Below, one piece after another: positions 1 to 5,492 of a stretch of 8,393 bases of DNA. Made by a program: the position numbers and the translations under genes. Below the pieces are notes generated by a model. It searched no databases, had not been told where the DNA came from, and saw nothing but the letters and a program-made list of their open reading frames with translations. Position 1 is the first letter of the stretch, and every line of letters begins with the position of its first letter. This stretch comes from Dehalococcoidia bacterium UBA5629 (GTDB lineage Bacteria > Chloroflexota > Dehalococcoidia > GIF9 > UBA5629), in the NCBI GenBank assembly GCA_002421445.1, contig DIKB01000030.1, forward strand, positions 1 to 8,393. The letters run 5' to 3'.

Positions 1-24
1 GTTCGAATCCCCTCAGCTCCACCA
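1..24 (+). ncRNA. ssrA: 3' end of tmRNA (partial)
   Basis: The window opens inside a tRNA-like 3' domain. Bases 2-8 (TTCGAAT) form a T-loop, 9-13 (CCCCT) the 3' half of the T-stem, 14-20 (CAGCTCC) the 3' half of the acceptor stem, 21 the discriminator A, and 22-24 an encoded CCA. The run CAGCTCCACCA is the characteristic 3' end of bacterial tmRNA, whose 5' end is GGGGCTG and pairs with it. tmRNA rescues ribosomes stalled on broken mRNAs. The 5' part and the tag-coding region lie outside the window, so an ordinary tRNA with a GGAGCTG-type acceptor stem cannot be fully excluded. Confidence 0.75.
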
Positions 25-92
25 AGGTTAGCAACAGGTAGAACTGCCACATCATCCCAACCGCTCGGACCCTTGATAAAATCAAATATATA

Positions 93-121
93 TTGATATT
101 ATTCATACCATAGGTTATACT
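93..121 (+). promoter_or_regulatory. Sigma70-type promoter of the toxin-antitoxin operon
   Basis: TTGATA at 93-98 and TATACT at 116-121 are separated by 17 bases, the optimal spacing. Each box has one mismatch to consensus (TTGACA / TATAAT). Transcription would begin near 128, giving a leader of about 18 bases before the antitoxin ATG at 146, with only a weak AAAG ribosome-binding site. Confidence 0.7.
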
Positions 122-141
122 ATTGGTAGTAAGAATGGTAT
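105..141. promoter_or_regulatory. Probable antitoxin operator with repeated TACCA/TGGTA half-sites
   Basis: ATACCAT (105-111) and ATGGTAT (135-141) form an inverted repeat flanking the -10 box and start point. A further TGGTA lies at 124-128, twelve bases before the TGGTA at 136-140. Half-sites repeated at about one helical turn around a promoter are typical for ribbon-helix-helix antitoxins that repress their own operon. That role is inferred from position and symmetry. Confidence 0.5.
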
Positions 142-145
142 AAAG

Positions 146-400
146 ATGACAAATATTAAAACAGCTATATCAATTGAAAAACCACTGTTTGAAGAAGTAG
201 AAGCTTTGGCCGAAGAAATGGAGGTTTCACGAAGTTACCTCTTTACATTGGCCGCACGGGACTTCATTCAACATCACAAGAGTCAGAAGTTATTGGATGC
301 TATCAACGCTACATATGATGACTTACCCGATAGTGAAGAGGAAAGATTAAGAGCACAAATGAAATCCAAACATCGTCAATTAGTGAAAGACCGATGGTAA
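146..400 (+). CDS. Ribbon-helix-helix (CopG/MazE-like) antitoxin
   Basis: This 84-residue protein is a probable DNA-binding antitoxin. Residues 5-10 (KTAISI) suit the beta ribbon of a ribbon-helix-helix fold. A first amphipathic helix follows at about 11-25 and a second at about 28-43 (SRSYLFTLAARDFI). The charged C-terminal half (about 45-84) would bind and neutralise the toxin. The stop overlaps the toxin start by 7 bases (394-400), so the two are probably translationally coupled. The operon has its own promoter at 93-121 and an operator-like repeat at 105-141, which suggests autorepression by the antitoxin or by the complex. The identity of the partner makes the family call firmer than the sequence alone would. 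Confidence 0.85.
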   Translation: MTNIKTAISIEKPLFEEVEALAEEMEVSRSYLFTLAARDFIQHHKSQKLLDAINATYDDLPDSEEERLRAQMKSKHRQLVKDRW

Positions 401-753
401 TCAAACAAGGAGATGTATTCTGGGTTGATCTCGGTAAACCATCAGGGTCTGAACCAGCTTATCGACATCCTCATTTGGTCATTCAGAACAATGTGTTCAA
501 TAGAAGCCGCATCAACACTGTTGTCATGTGCTCATTAACCTCTAATCTCCAACGAGCAGAATCCCCTGGTAATGTATTGCTCGAAAAAGGAGAGGCAAAT
601 CTTTCCAAGCAAAGCGTCATCAACATTACTCAGATTTTCACGGTGGACAAAGGAGACTTGACTGAAAAGATCGGTTCGCTTTCCCGTGACCGTATGGCTC
701 AAGTATTGGAAGGTATCGAGTTACTCATCAAACCAATGGATATCAAAGAGTAG
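394..753 (+). CDS. MazF/PemK-family toxin, probable mRNA interferase
   Basis: This 119-residue protein has the length and motifs of the MazF/PemK family, ribosome-independent endoribonucleases that cut mRNA at short sequences and are held inactive by the cognate antitoxin. The opening GDVFWVDL (residues 6-13) is the family's N-terminal strand. The region YRHPHLVIQ places R24 at the catalytic arginine, and CSLTSN places T49 at the catalytic threonine. The later block SKQSVINITQIFTVDK matches the conserved S-x-x-x-x-x-x-Q segment. All expected motifs are present, so it looks intact. It overlaps the antitoxin by 7 bases and is followed directly by a strong hairpin at 757-783. The cleavage specificity cannot be read from the sequence. 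Confidence 0.92.
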   Translation: MVIKQGDVFWVDLGKPSGSEPAYRHPHLVIQNNVFNRSRINTVVMCSLTSNLQRAESPGNVLLEKGEANLSKQSVINITQIFTVDKGDLTEKIGSLSRDRMAQVLEGIELLIKPMDIKE

Positions 754-756
754 AAC

Positions 757-783
757 CTTGAGTCCCCATGGCTGGGGACTAAG
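757..783 (+). terminator. Hairpin after the toxin gene, possible terminator
   Basis: AGTCCCCA (761-768) and TGGGGACT (773-780) pair perfectly around a TGGC loop. The stem extends by CTT/AAG (757-759/781-783) with G760 bulged. It begins four bases after the toxin stop. No continuous T-run follows; the next 30 bases are only T-rich. It may therefore be a weak intrinsic terminator or a 3'-end stabiliser. Confidence 0.5.
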
Positions 784-837
784 CGCATATAGCTTTCGTT
801 TATCTGTTTATTTAGTGTAAGATGGTAAGCTAAGTCA

Positions 838-1449
838 ATGGGTTTAACAGAAGCACTAGTCAATTTTATCGTCAATTTCATCGGTAGCACCGGCTATAGC
901 AGCATTGTCGTTTTAATGGCATTCGAAAGCATGATTATGCCTGTGCCCAGTGAAGCTGTGATGCCGTTTGCCGGATTCTTAATCTTTGAAGGAAAATTCA
1001 GCTTCCCCTTGGTGATATTGTTCAGTACGTTGGGAAGTATCATCGGTTCCCTCATTTCGTATTACATTGGAGCATGGGGTGGTCGTCCCTTTATCGAAAA
1101 GTTCGGGAAGTATCTTCTTCTCGACAGACACCATCTGGCCTTAACTGAAAACTACTTTAAAAAGAGAGGAGATATAACTATCCTGATTTGCCGATTCATC
1201 CCCGTCGTCAGACACCTTATTTCGATACCCGCAGGAATCGGTAAGATGAACATAATAAAATTCCTGTTATATACGATAATCGGTGCCGGAACCTGGAACA
1301 CTTTCCTTGCATACGTTGGCTACGTACTGAAATCCAATTGGATAGAGATAATGAACTACAGCCATATCGTAGATATAGTTGTAGTAGCGGCACTATTAGG
1401 GGCTGTCATTTATTGTTTTTCGAAGTTATACAGGCGGGCAACAGGGTAA
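838..1449 (+). CDS. DedA-family integral membrane protein
   Basis: The 203-residue protein has the normal length and hallmark motifs of the DedA (SNARE-associated, VTT-like) family. Members act in the cytoplasmic membrane, and several are reported to return undecaprenyl phosphate or phospholipids across the bilayer. Visible landmarks are the FESMIMPVPSE segment with E30 and E39, the glycine-rich helix ending SYYIGAWGG (74-82), and the block RFIPVVRHLISIPAG (119-133) with R119 and R125, which is the most conserved part of the family. A hydrophobic helix at about 178-196 leads to a basic C-terminus. The ribosome-binding site is weak (GGTAAG, 8 bases before the ATG). It lies between the toxin-antitoxin operon and the separately promoted Fur-family gene, so it is probably a single-gene unit. 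The substrate is unknown. Confidence 0.9.
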   Translation: MGLTEALVNFIVNFIGSTGYSSIVVLMAFESMIMPVPSEAVMPFAGFLIFEGKFSFPLVILFSTLGSIIGSLISYYIGAWGGRPFIEKFGKYLLLDRHHLALTENYFKKRGDITILICRFIPVVRHLISIPAGIGKMNIIKFLLYTIIGAGTWNTFLAYVGYVLKSNWIEIMNYSHIVDIVVVAALLGAVIYCFSKLYRRATG

Positions 1450-1467
1450 TCGACTCATCCATCAATG

Positions 1468-1496
1468 TTGACATGGGAACTGGTAAGCATTATAAT
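1468..1496 (+). promoter_or_regulatory. Perfect-consensus sigma70 promoter of the Fur-family gene
   Basis: TTGACA (1468-1473) and TATAAT (1491-1496) match consensus exactly with an optimal 17-base spacer. The predicted start point is near 1503, only about 14 bases before the ATG at 1517. Such a strong promoter fits a gene whose expression is held down by a repressor, and the dyad at 1495-1512 overlaps its downstream edge. Confidence 0.85.
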
Positions 1497-1512
1497 TGCA
1501 ACCAGGTGCAAT
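1495..1512. promoter_or_regulatory. Zur/Fur-type operator, site 1 (autoregulation)
   Basis: ATTGCA (1495-1500) and TGCAAT (1507-1512) are inverted arms around a six-base centre. The 14-base core at 1497-1510 (TGCAACCAGGTGCA) matches the second site at 1955-1968 in 13 of 14 positions. It covers the last two bases of the -10 box, the predicted start point and the AGGTG ribosome-binding site (1504-1508). A bound repressor would therefore block its own gene. Binding by the adjacent regulator is inferred. Confidence 0.75.
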
Positions 1513-1516
1513 AACA

Positions 1517-1930
1517 ATGAGTTGTTCTGTTGTCTTAAAAGAGAAAGGGCTGAGGCTGACTCCCCAGCGGCGACTGATCCTGGACATCATCCATGAGGCA
1601 GATGCTCACCTGACCGCCGAAGAGATTATCAATTCCGTTCAGAGCAAGATGCCCGGCGTCAATAAATCAACCATCTATCGAACATTGGAACTGCTCGAAG
1701 AGTTGAACTGCGTATTCAAGAGCGAAGTAGACGATAAATTTATCTACCACCATGCCGAAGAAGGTCATCATCATCACATCATCTGCCGCAAATGCGGTAA
1801 AAGTATAGATTGTGCTGAACATATTTTTCATTCTGTTGAAACGTCACTGAATAAAGAATACGGTTTTCACGCCGATTTTAAACATGTTGTTACCACAGGA
1901 TTGTGCTCTGACTGTTTAAATAAAGTATAG
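1517..1930 (+). CDS. zur: Fur-family metal-dependent repressor, probable Zur
   Basis: This 137-residue Fur-family regulator has an N-terminal winged-helix domain (LRLTPQRRLILDII, 12-25; VNKSTIYRTLELLEEL, 48-63) and a metal-binding dimerisation domain. Two CxxC pairs, C90/C93 and C130/C133, form the structural zinc site. H78, H79 and H84-H87, with H118 and H123, are candidates for the sensing site, and C99 is an extra cysteine. A longer frame could begin at TTG 1496, but that codon lies in the -10 box of the perfect promoter. ATG 1517, with AGGTG 8 bases upstream, is therefore the likely start. The assignment to zinc rests on the downstream ABC operon and the shared operator; Fur- or Mur-like roles remain possible. 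Confidence 0.85.
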   Translation: MSCSVVLKEKGLRLTPQRRLILDIIHEADAHLTAEEIINSVQSKMPGVNKSTIYRTLELLEELNCVFKSEVDDKFIYHHAEEGHHHHIICRKCGKSIDCAEHIFHSVETSLNKEYGFHADFKHVVTTGLCSDCLNKV

Positions 1931-1950
1931 ACATATATATTTTTTAATCA

Positions 1951-1970
1951 TACATGCAACCAGTTGCATA
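1951..1970. promoter_or_regulatory. Zur/Fur-type operator, site 2 (transporter operon)
   Basis: ATGCAAC (1954-1960) and GTTGCAT (1963-1969) form a perfect 7-2-7 palindrome. Its core repeats that of site 1 with one difference. It lies 68 bases upstream of the binding-protein start. No clear -35/-10 pair could be assigned beside it, although the sequence around it is AT-rich. It probably controls the ABC operon and methyltransferase. Confidence 0.75.
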
Positions 1971-2024
1971 TAGCTGTAATGTTGTAGCGGCAATCAGGAA
2001 CTAAGCTGCTATAGAAAATAATTT

Positions 2025-2029
2025 GGAGG
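2025..2029 (+). promoter_or_regulatory. Ribosome-binding site fixing a GTG start
   Basis: GGAGG at 2025-2029 is followed after 8 bases by GTG at 2038. The longer in-frame TTG at 2023 overlaps this site and so is not the start. Confidence 0.8.
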
Positions 2030-2037
2030 TTATATTC

Positions 2038-2883
2038 GTGACAAAACGTACTACACTTCTTTCAGTATCACTGGCAGTCATTTTCATTATCGGCTTGATC
2101 TTCACCGGATGCTCGACGGGGGATTCTTCAAAAATAAAGGTCGTTACCAGCACATCGTTGCTGGCATATATAACACAACAGGTCGGAGGAGACAGGATTG
2201 AGGTGATAAACCTCATCCCGCCGGCGCAACATCCCGGAGACTTCAATGTCAAACCGAGCGATATCGAAACGCTGGCCAATGCGCAGCTCTTTCTGCTGCA
2301 CGGATGGCCGGGAGAAGGTTACGCTGAGAAGTTTATCGCGTCCGCTAACAACCCCAAACTCACCGTCATCAAGGCCACTACAGATGGCAACTGGATGATT
2401 CCATCCGTGCAATCGGCAGCCACGGACAAGGTTGCTGCCGCCCTGAGTCAGGTTGATGTCAATAATGCTGCTGCATATCAAAAGGCAGCTAATGAATATA
2501 AACAGAGGATTACAGCTAAAGAAGCCGATATCAAAGCAAAACTGGCAAAGGCTGCCATCTCTCAAATAAGCGTTCTCTCCTCCGGCATGCAGGCCGATTT
2601 TCTGAAATGGGTCGGCCTTACCGTTGTCGCTACATATGGTGCTCCTGTAACGCTGACACCTCAAGTGGTCAAGGAATTGATCGATAAAGGCAAAGCAGCA
2701 AAGGTAAGCCTTCTTATCGATAACCTGCAGAACGGAAAGGACGCAGGAAAAGCCATGGCTGAAGAGATTGGAGCAAAACAGCTCAATCTCTCGAATTTCC
2801 CTGGCGGTTTCGATAACACCGAGACCTGGGAGAAAGCAATCGATCGTAATATCGAACTGTTGCTGCAGGCAATAGCAAAATAG
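2038..2883 (+). CDS. Cluster-9 metal ABC transporter substrate-binding lipoprotein, divergent ZnuA-like
   Basis: This 281-residue protein would capture metal outside the membrane for the adjacent importer. It starts at GTG 2038. Residues 5-24 are a hydrophobic signal peptide ending FTG-C25, a lipobox-like site with atypical F at -3. The family layout is visible: a first lobe with KPSDIETLANAQLFLLHG (72-89), a long helix (about 145-172), then a second lobe ending in DNLQNGKDAGKAMAEEIGAK (229-248) and a terminal helix. The usual metal ligands are not visible. The dPH motif reads QHPGDF with the histidine two places early (H65), and the H-x-A-F motif is replaced by GMQADFLKW (183-191). H65 and H88 are the only histidines, and there is no His-rich loop. 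It is first in the operon, behind operator site 2. Zinc is inferred from context. Confidence 0.85.
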   Translation: MTKRTTLLSVSLAVIFIIGLIFTGCSTGDSSKIKVVTSTSLLAYITQQVGGDRIEVINLIPPAQHPGDFNVKPSDIETLANAQLFLLHGWPGEGYAEKFIASANNPKLTVIKATTDGNWMIPSVQSAATDKVAAALSQVDVNNAAAYQKAANEYKQRITAKEADIKAKLAKAAISQISVLSSGMQADFLKWVGLTVVATYGAPVTLTPQVVKELIDKGKAAKVSLLIDNLQNGKDAGKAMAEEIGAKQLNLSNFPGGFDNTETWEKAIDRNIELLLQAIAK

Positions 2884-2906
2884 TTTTTACACCGGAGTAG
2901 TAACAA

Positions 2907-3686
2907 ATGGATAGTGCCGTTATTAAAATCGATGATGCCGTCGTTTCATATCGAGAAGACGTTGCCCTTCGCGGCGTATCTCTGAAAGTAAACAATGGAG
3001 AATTTATCGGTATAATCGGCCCCAACGGAGCCGGGAAGACAACGCTGCTCACGCTGGTTAACGGATTGGGCAAATTGGTACGTGGTAACGTATGCGTGCT
3101 GGGACATCGCCTCACACCGGGCAACGGGCACTCATTGAGAAAAAGAATCGGCTATGCAGCGCAGGTTCAGGATGTAGATCCGAGAATGCCGCTGAGTGTC
3201 GATGAAGTTGCACTATTGGGACGCTATGGCAGGTTGGGACTGCTCAGAGGCCCAACCGCACATGACAGAAAAATTGCCGGTGAAATGCTGGAGCTCGTTG
3301 GCATGACTCACCTTGCTAAACGGCCTATCGGCCATCTGTCCGGAGGCGAACAACAACGGGTAGCTATCGCCCGTTGCCTGACACAGGAACCAGACCTGTT
3401 TTTGCTTGACGAGCCGACTGCTTCACTGGACTGGCGCGCAAAAACAGAGATACTTAGGCTGGTAAAGATGATCCATACCGTAAGACGGCTGACTACCCTT
3501 TTTGTAACACATGACCTCAGTGCACTACCTCTCGCCTGCGATCGCGTAGTTATGATGAAAGATGGCCTTATCTGGAACGAGGGATCTCCCGATCAAGTCC
3601 TCACTGACGATAACCTCAGCCGACTCTACGATATACCTCTTTCCGTGGTAAGAGAAAGACGGACAGCAAGCGTTCTCGCCAGTTAA
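2907..3686 (+). CDS. Metal ABC transporter ATP-binding protein, ZnuC-like
   Basis: This 259-residue cytoplasmic ATPase powers the importer. All nucleotide-binding motifs are intact: Walker A GPNGAGKTT (38-46), Q-loop near Q86, signature LSGGEQQR (144-151), Walker B LFLLDEP (164-170), D-loop SLD (173-175) and switch histidine H202. The size is typical for the zinc/manganese family, with a C-terminal tail of about 20 residues after the core. The ATG has GGAG 9 bases upstream and lies 23 bases after the binding-protein stop; the permease follows 17 bases later. All are on one strand without an obvious internal promoter, so they are probably one operon under operator site 2. Manganese or iron as substrate is possible from this subunit alone. 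Confidence 0.93.
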   Translation: MDSAVIKIDDAVVSYREDVALRGVSLKVNNGEFIGIIGPNGAGKTTLLTLVNGLGKLVRGNVCVLGHRLTPGNGHSLRKRIGYAAQVQDVDPRMPLSVDEVALLGRYGRLGLLRGPTAHDRKIAGEMLELVGMTHLAKRPIGHLSGGEQQRVAIARCLTQEPDLFLLDEPTASLDWRAKTEILRLVKMIHTVRRLTTLFVTHDLSALPLACDRVVMMKDGLIWNEGSPDQVLTDDNLSRLYDIPLSVVRERRTASVLAS

Positions 3687-3703
3687 TTAAGGAAACAGCA
3701 GCG

Positions 3704-4555
3704 TTGGATATATCTATCTTAAGTTATCCTTTTATGCAGAATGCCATCCTCACCACTTTTCTGGGAGGAATTGCCTGCGCCATAATAGGTGTCTTTATCG
3801 TACTCATGCATATGCCGTTCATCGGCGTGTGCATGTCACATGCTGCTTTCGCCGGAGCATTGCTCGGCATCTGGTTTAACTTTGATCCAATGATAGGCGC
3901 TTTCGCCGTCAGCCTGGTCGCCGCTGCCATCATCGGCCCCCTTGCCGACAGGGGTGATATCAACCCCGAAACCTCGGTCGGAGTTATTTTCTCCCTTATG
4001 CTGGGAATCGGCTTTCTGCTGATAGGATTAATGCCTCTCACCAAATCAACTGCGCTGGACTTACTCTGGGGCAGCATCCTTACGAATACGCGAAGTGATG
4101 TTCTCCTGCTGGCAATCGTCGCCATTGTAGTAATAGGAATGGTTTTTTTCTTCTACAAAGAGATACAAGCTACAATATTCAATCGCACTATAGCGTTATC
4201 GGTAGGTATTCCGGCAACAATTATTCTTTACTGTATCTTATTTTTAACCGGAGCGACCATAACAGCCACACTTCGTCCCATTGGAGGGTTGCTCATTTTT
4301 AGCTTGATCTTGAATCCGGCCGCTGCAGCCTACCAGCTAACCTACAGCATGAAAAAGATGTTCTTACTGGCAGCATGCTTTGGAGTTCTATCCGGCTGGG
4401 CGGGGCTTGCCCTATCGTATGCCCTTAACATACCGAGCGGAGCCACAATTGTTATTACCTCATCACTTGTATTTCTGATAGCTGTAGCTTTCTCTCCAAA
4501 AAGGAAGGTGAAACAGTGGCAGCAAAAATCAATTGCAGAGGAGATCAATGACTAA
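3704..4555 (+). CDS. Metal ABC transporter permease, ZnuB-like (ABC-3 family)
   Basis: This 283-residue polytopic membrane protein belongs to the ABC-3 family and forms the channel of the importer. Several hydrophobic helices are clear, at about 13-35, 47-58, 64-81, 93-111, 133-150, 168-186, 194-209, 219-242 and 247-263. Family landmarks include CMSHAAFAGALLG (43-55), the GGLLIFSLILNPAAAA block (194-209) that precedes the coupling region, and LNIPSGATIV (241-250). The start is TTG 3704, supported by AAGGAA nine bases upstream and by an N-terminus (ILSYPFMQNAI) that is usual for the family. ATG 3734 would remove ten conserved residues. A charged tail follows residue 264. Its last 8 bases overlap the methyltransferase gene. 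Confidence 0.92.
   Translation: MDISILSYPFMQNAILTTFLGGIACAIIGVFIVLMHMPFIGVCMSHAAFAGALLGIWFNFDPMIGAFAVSLVAAAIIGPLADRGDINPETSVGVIFSLMLGIGFLLIGLMPLTKSTALDLLWGSILTNTRSDVLLLAIVAIVVIGMVFFFYKEIQATIFNRTIALSVGIPATIILYCILFLTGATITATLRPIGGLLIFSLILNPAAAAYQLTYSMKKMFLLAACFGVLSGWAGLALSYALNIPSGATIVITSSLVFLIAVAFSPKRKVKQWQQKSIAEEIND
4538..4543 (+). promoter_or_regulatory. Ribosome-binding site inside the permease gene
   Basis: GAGGAG at 4538-4543 precedes ATG 4548 by 4 bases and lies within the permease reading frame. It supports ATG 4548 over the in-frame TTG at 4533, and implies translation coupled to the permease. Confidence 0.7.
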
Positions 4556-5138
4556 AGCATATTTTAACGCCAAAGCAGCAATCTGGGACAAGGTCATTGC
4601 CGAAAAAAACCGGGACAAACTGCAGAAACTGGCCGATAGTCTTGGAATCGCCTCCGGCTCCACCGTGCTCGATGTCGGAACAGGCACCGGTGTGTTTGTG
4701 CCTTTTCTGTTGACCAAGATCGGTAGCAGTGGCAGATTAGTTTGTCTTGATTTTGCGGAAGAGATGCTCAAGAAAGCCCGGGCTAAAAATTTCGAGGGTA
4801 ATATTGAATATATCTGCGCCGATATAACCAGCACCCAACTTGACGACGCGACTTTCGATAGTATCGTTTGCTACTCGAGCTTTCCCCATTTTCAGGATAA
4901 GCCAAAGGCGCTTCGAGAGATTAACCGCATGCTCAAAAAAGGCGGGGTACTGTCCATTTGCCATTCCTCAAGCCGCAATTCAATCAACGACATCCACCGG
5001 AAATTACCCGAAGTCTGCCATGACCTGATTCCTGATGAAAAGGAAATGCTGCAGTTATTATCTGAAGCAGGTTTTGGAAATATCCGTATTTATGACGATG
5101 CTGATAGTTACGTAGCAAGCGCCAGAAAACCCGGGTAA
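4548..5138 (+). CDS. Class I SAM-dependent methyltransferase in the metal-transport operon
   Basis: This is a 196-residue methyltransferase of the UbiE/Methyltransf_11 type. Motif I is VLDVGTGTG (40-48). The acidic residue at the end of the second strand is D68 (LVCLDFAEEML), and ADIT (91-94) fits the adenine-contacting loop. CYSSFPHF (108-115) is the motif IV region, and the stretch ALREINRMLKKGGVL (121-135) is typical of the family. The segment after strand 5, ICHSSSRNSINDIH (137-150), is distinctive, and its histidines could be part of the active site. The substrate is unknown. The start overlaps the permease stop by 8 bases, so it is probably part of the metal regulon. A role in metal-linked metabolism or small-molecule methylation is speculation. 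Confidence 0.88.
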   Translation: MTKAYFNAKAAIWDKVIAEKNRDKLQKLADSLGIASGSTVLDVGTGTGVFVPFLLTKIGSSGRLVCLDFAEEMLKKARAKNFEGNIEYICADITSTQLDDATFDSIVCYSSFPHFQDKPKALREINRMLKKGGVLSICHSSSRNSINDIHRKLPEVCHDLIPDEKEMLQLLSEAGFGNIRIYDDADSYVASARKPG

Positions 5139-5146
5139 CAACCGGA

Positions 5147-5388
5147 TCACGGCAAATCAGCAAAAACATCCTGAGACGCATAAGCAACTCCCACCATGCT
5201 GGGACCTGTATGAGCGCGCTCAAACGTCCGCACCTGACCGAGCTGCACATATGTTCCATTCACTTTTTCCACACCGATAAGAGGCTTGAGTTTGAGCACC
5301 GAGGCGATCAATCCTTTCATGTGGCTGATGCGCCCGCCCTGGCCGCATTGAACGTACCGCTCAATCCGGAACTCCTATGAACTACCAC
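5147..5388 (-). pseudogene. Decayed DegV-family (fatty-acid-binding) gene, three conserved blocks
   Basis: On the minus strand this gap translates into three hallmark pieces of DegV proteins, which normally have about 280 residues and bind fatty acids. Block 1, VVVHRSSGLSGTFNAAR (5388-5338), is the S-x-L-SGT motif. Block 2, in another frame, begins GGRISHMKGLIASVLKLKP (from 5338) and runs to VRTFERA (5213). Block 3, HTGPSMVGVAYAS (from 5212), is the C-terminal HTGPG motif, followed by a TGA at 5149-5147. From the family layout, some 60-70 residues are missing at each junction, the first with a frameshift and the second in frame. No N-terminus or start is recognisable beyond 5388, where the frame soon meets a stop. 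It is a remnant and not a functional gene. Positions 5139-5492 hold no intact gene. Confidence 0.8.
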
Positions 5389-5432
5389 TGTGAAACTCGT
5401 CCAAAATCGAGCAGTCAAAAACTATGCATGGT

Positions 5433-5461
5433 TTGTCCTCGCCGTAATTCATGGTTAGAAT
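5433..5461 (+). promoter_or_regulatory. Probable promoter of the PAC2 operon
   Basis: TTGTCC (5433-5438) and TAGAAT (5456-5461) are 17 bases apart, with four and five matches to consensus. The start point would fall near 5468, about 25 bases before the GTG at 5493. An in-frame ATG at 5451 would lie upstream of the start point. Confidence 0.5.
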
Positions 5462-5481
5462 AGAGATAGCAAAACGCACAG

Positions 5482-5487
5482 AAAGGA
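5482..5487 (+). promoter_or_regulatory. Ribosome-binding site fixing the GTG start of the first PAC2 gene
   Basis: AAAGGA at 5482-5487 precedes GTG 5493 by 5 bases. No comparable site precedes the in-frame ATG at 5451. Confidence 0.65.
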
Positions 5488-5492
5488 TATAT

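Noticed and set aside
823..1488. Shared TGGTAAGC octamer upstream of dedA (823-830) and in the Fur-gene promoter spacer (1481-1488)
   Set aside because: It is short, not symmetric and not placed alike relative to promoter elements, so chance is the simplest explanation.
1496..1516. TTG-initiated N-terminal extension of the Fur-family protein
   Set aside because: The TTG overlaps the -10 box and lies upstream of the predicted transcription start. ATG 1517 has its own AGGTG site.
5128..5147. CCGG-GTAACAA-CCGG hairpin after the methyltransferase as a terminator
   Set aside because: The stem is only four pairs and no T-run follows.
5451..5492. ATG-initiated extension of the first PAC2 protein
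   Set aside because: The 14 extra residues have no counterpart in the second paralogue, lack a ribosome-binding site, and would start before the -10 box of the likely promoter.
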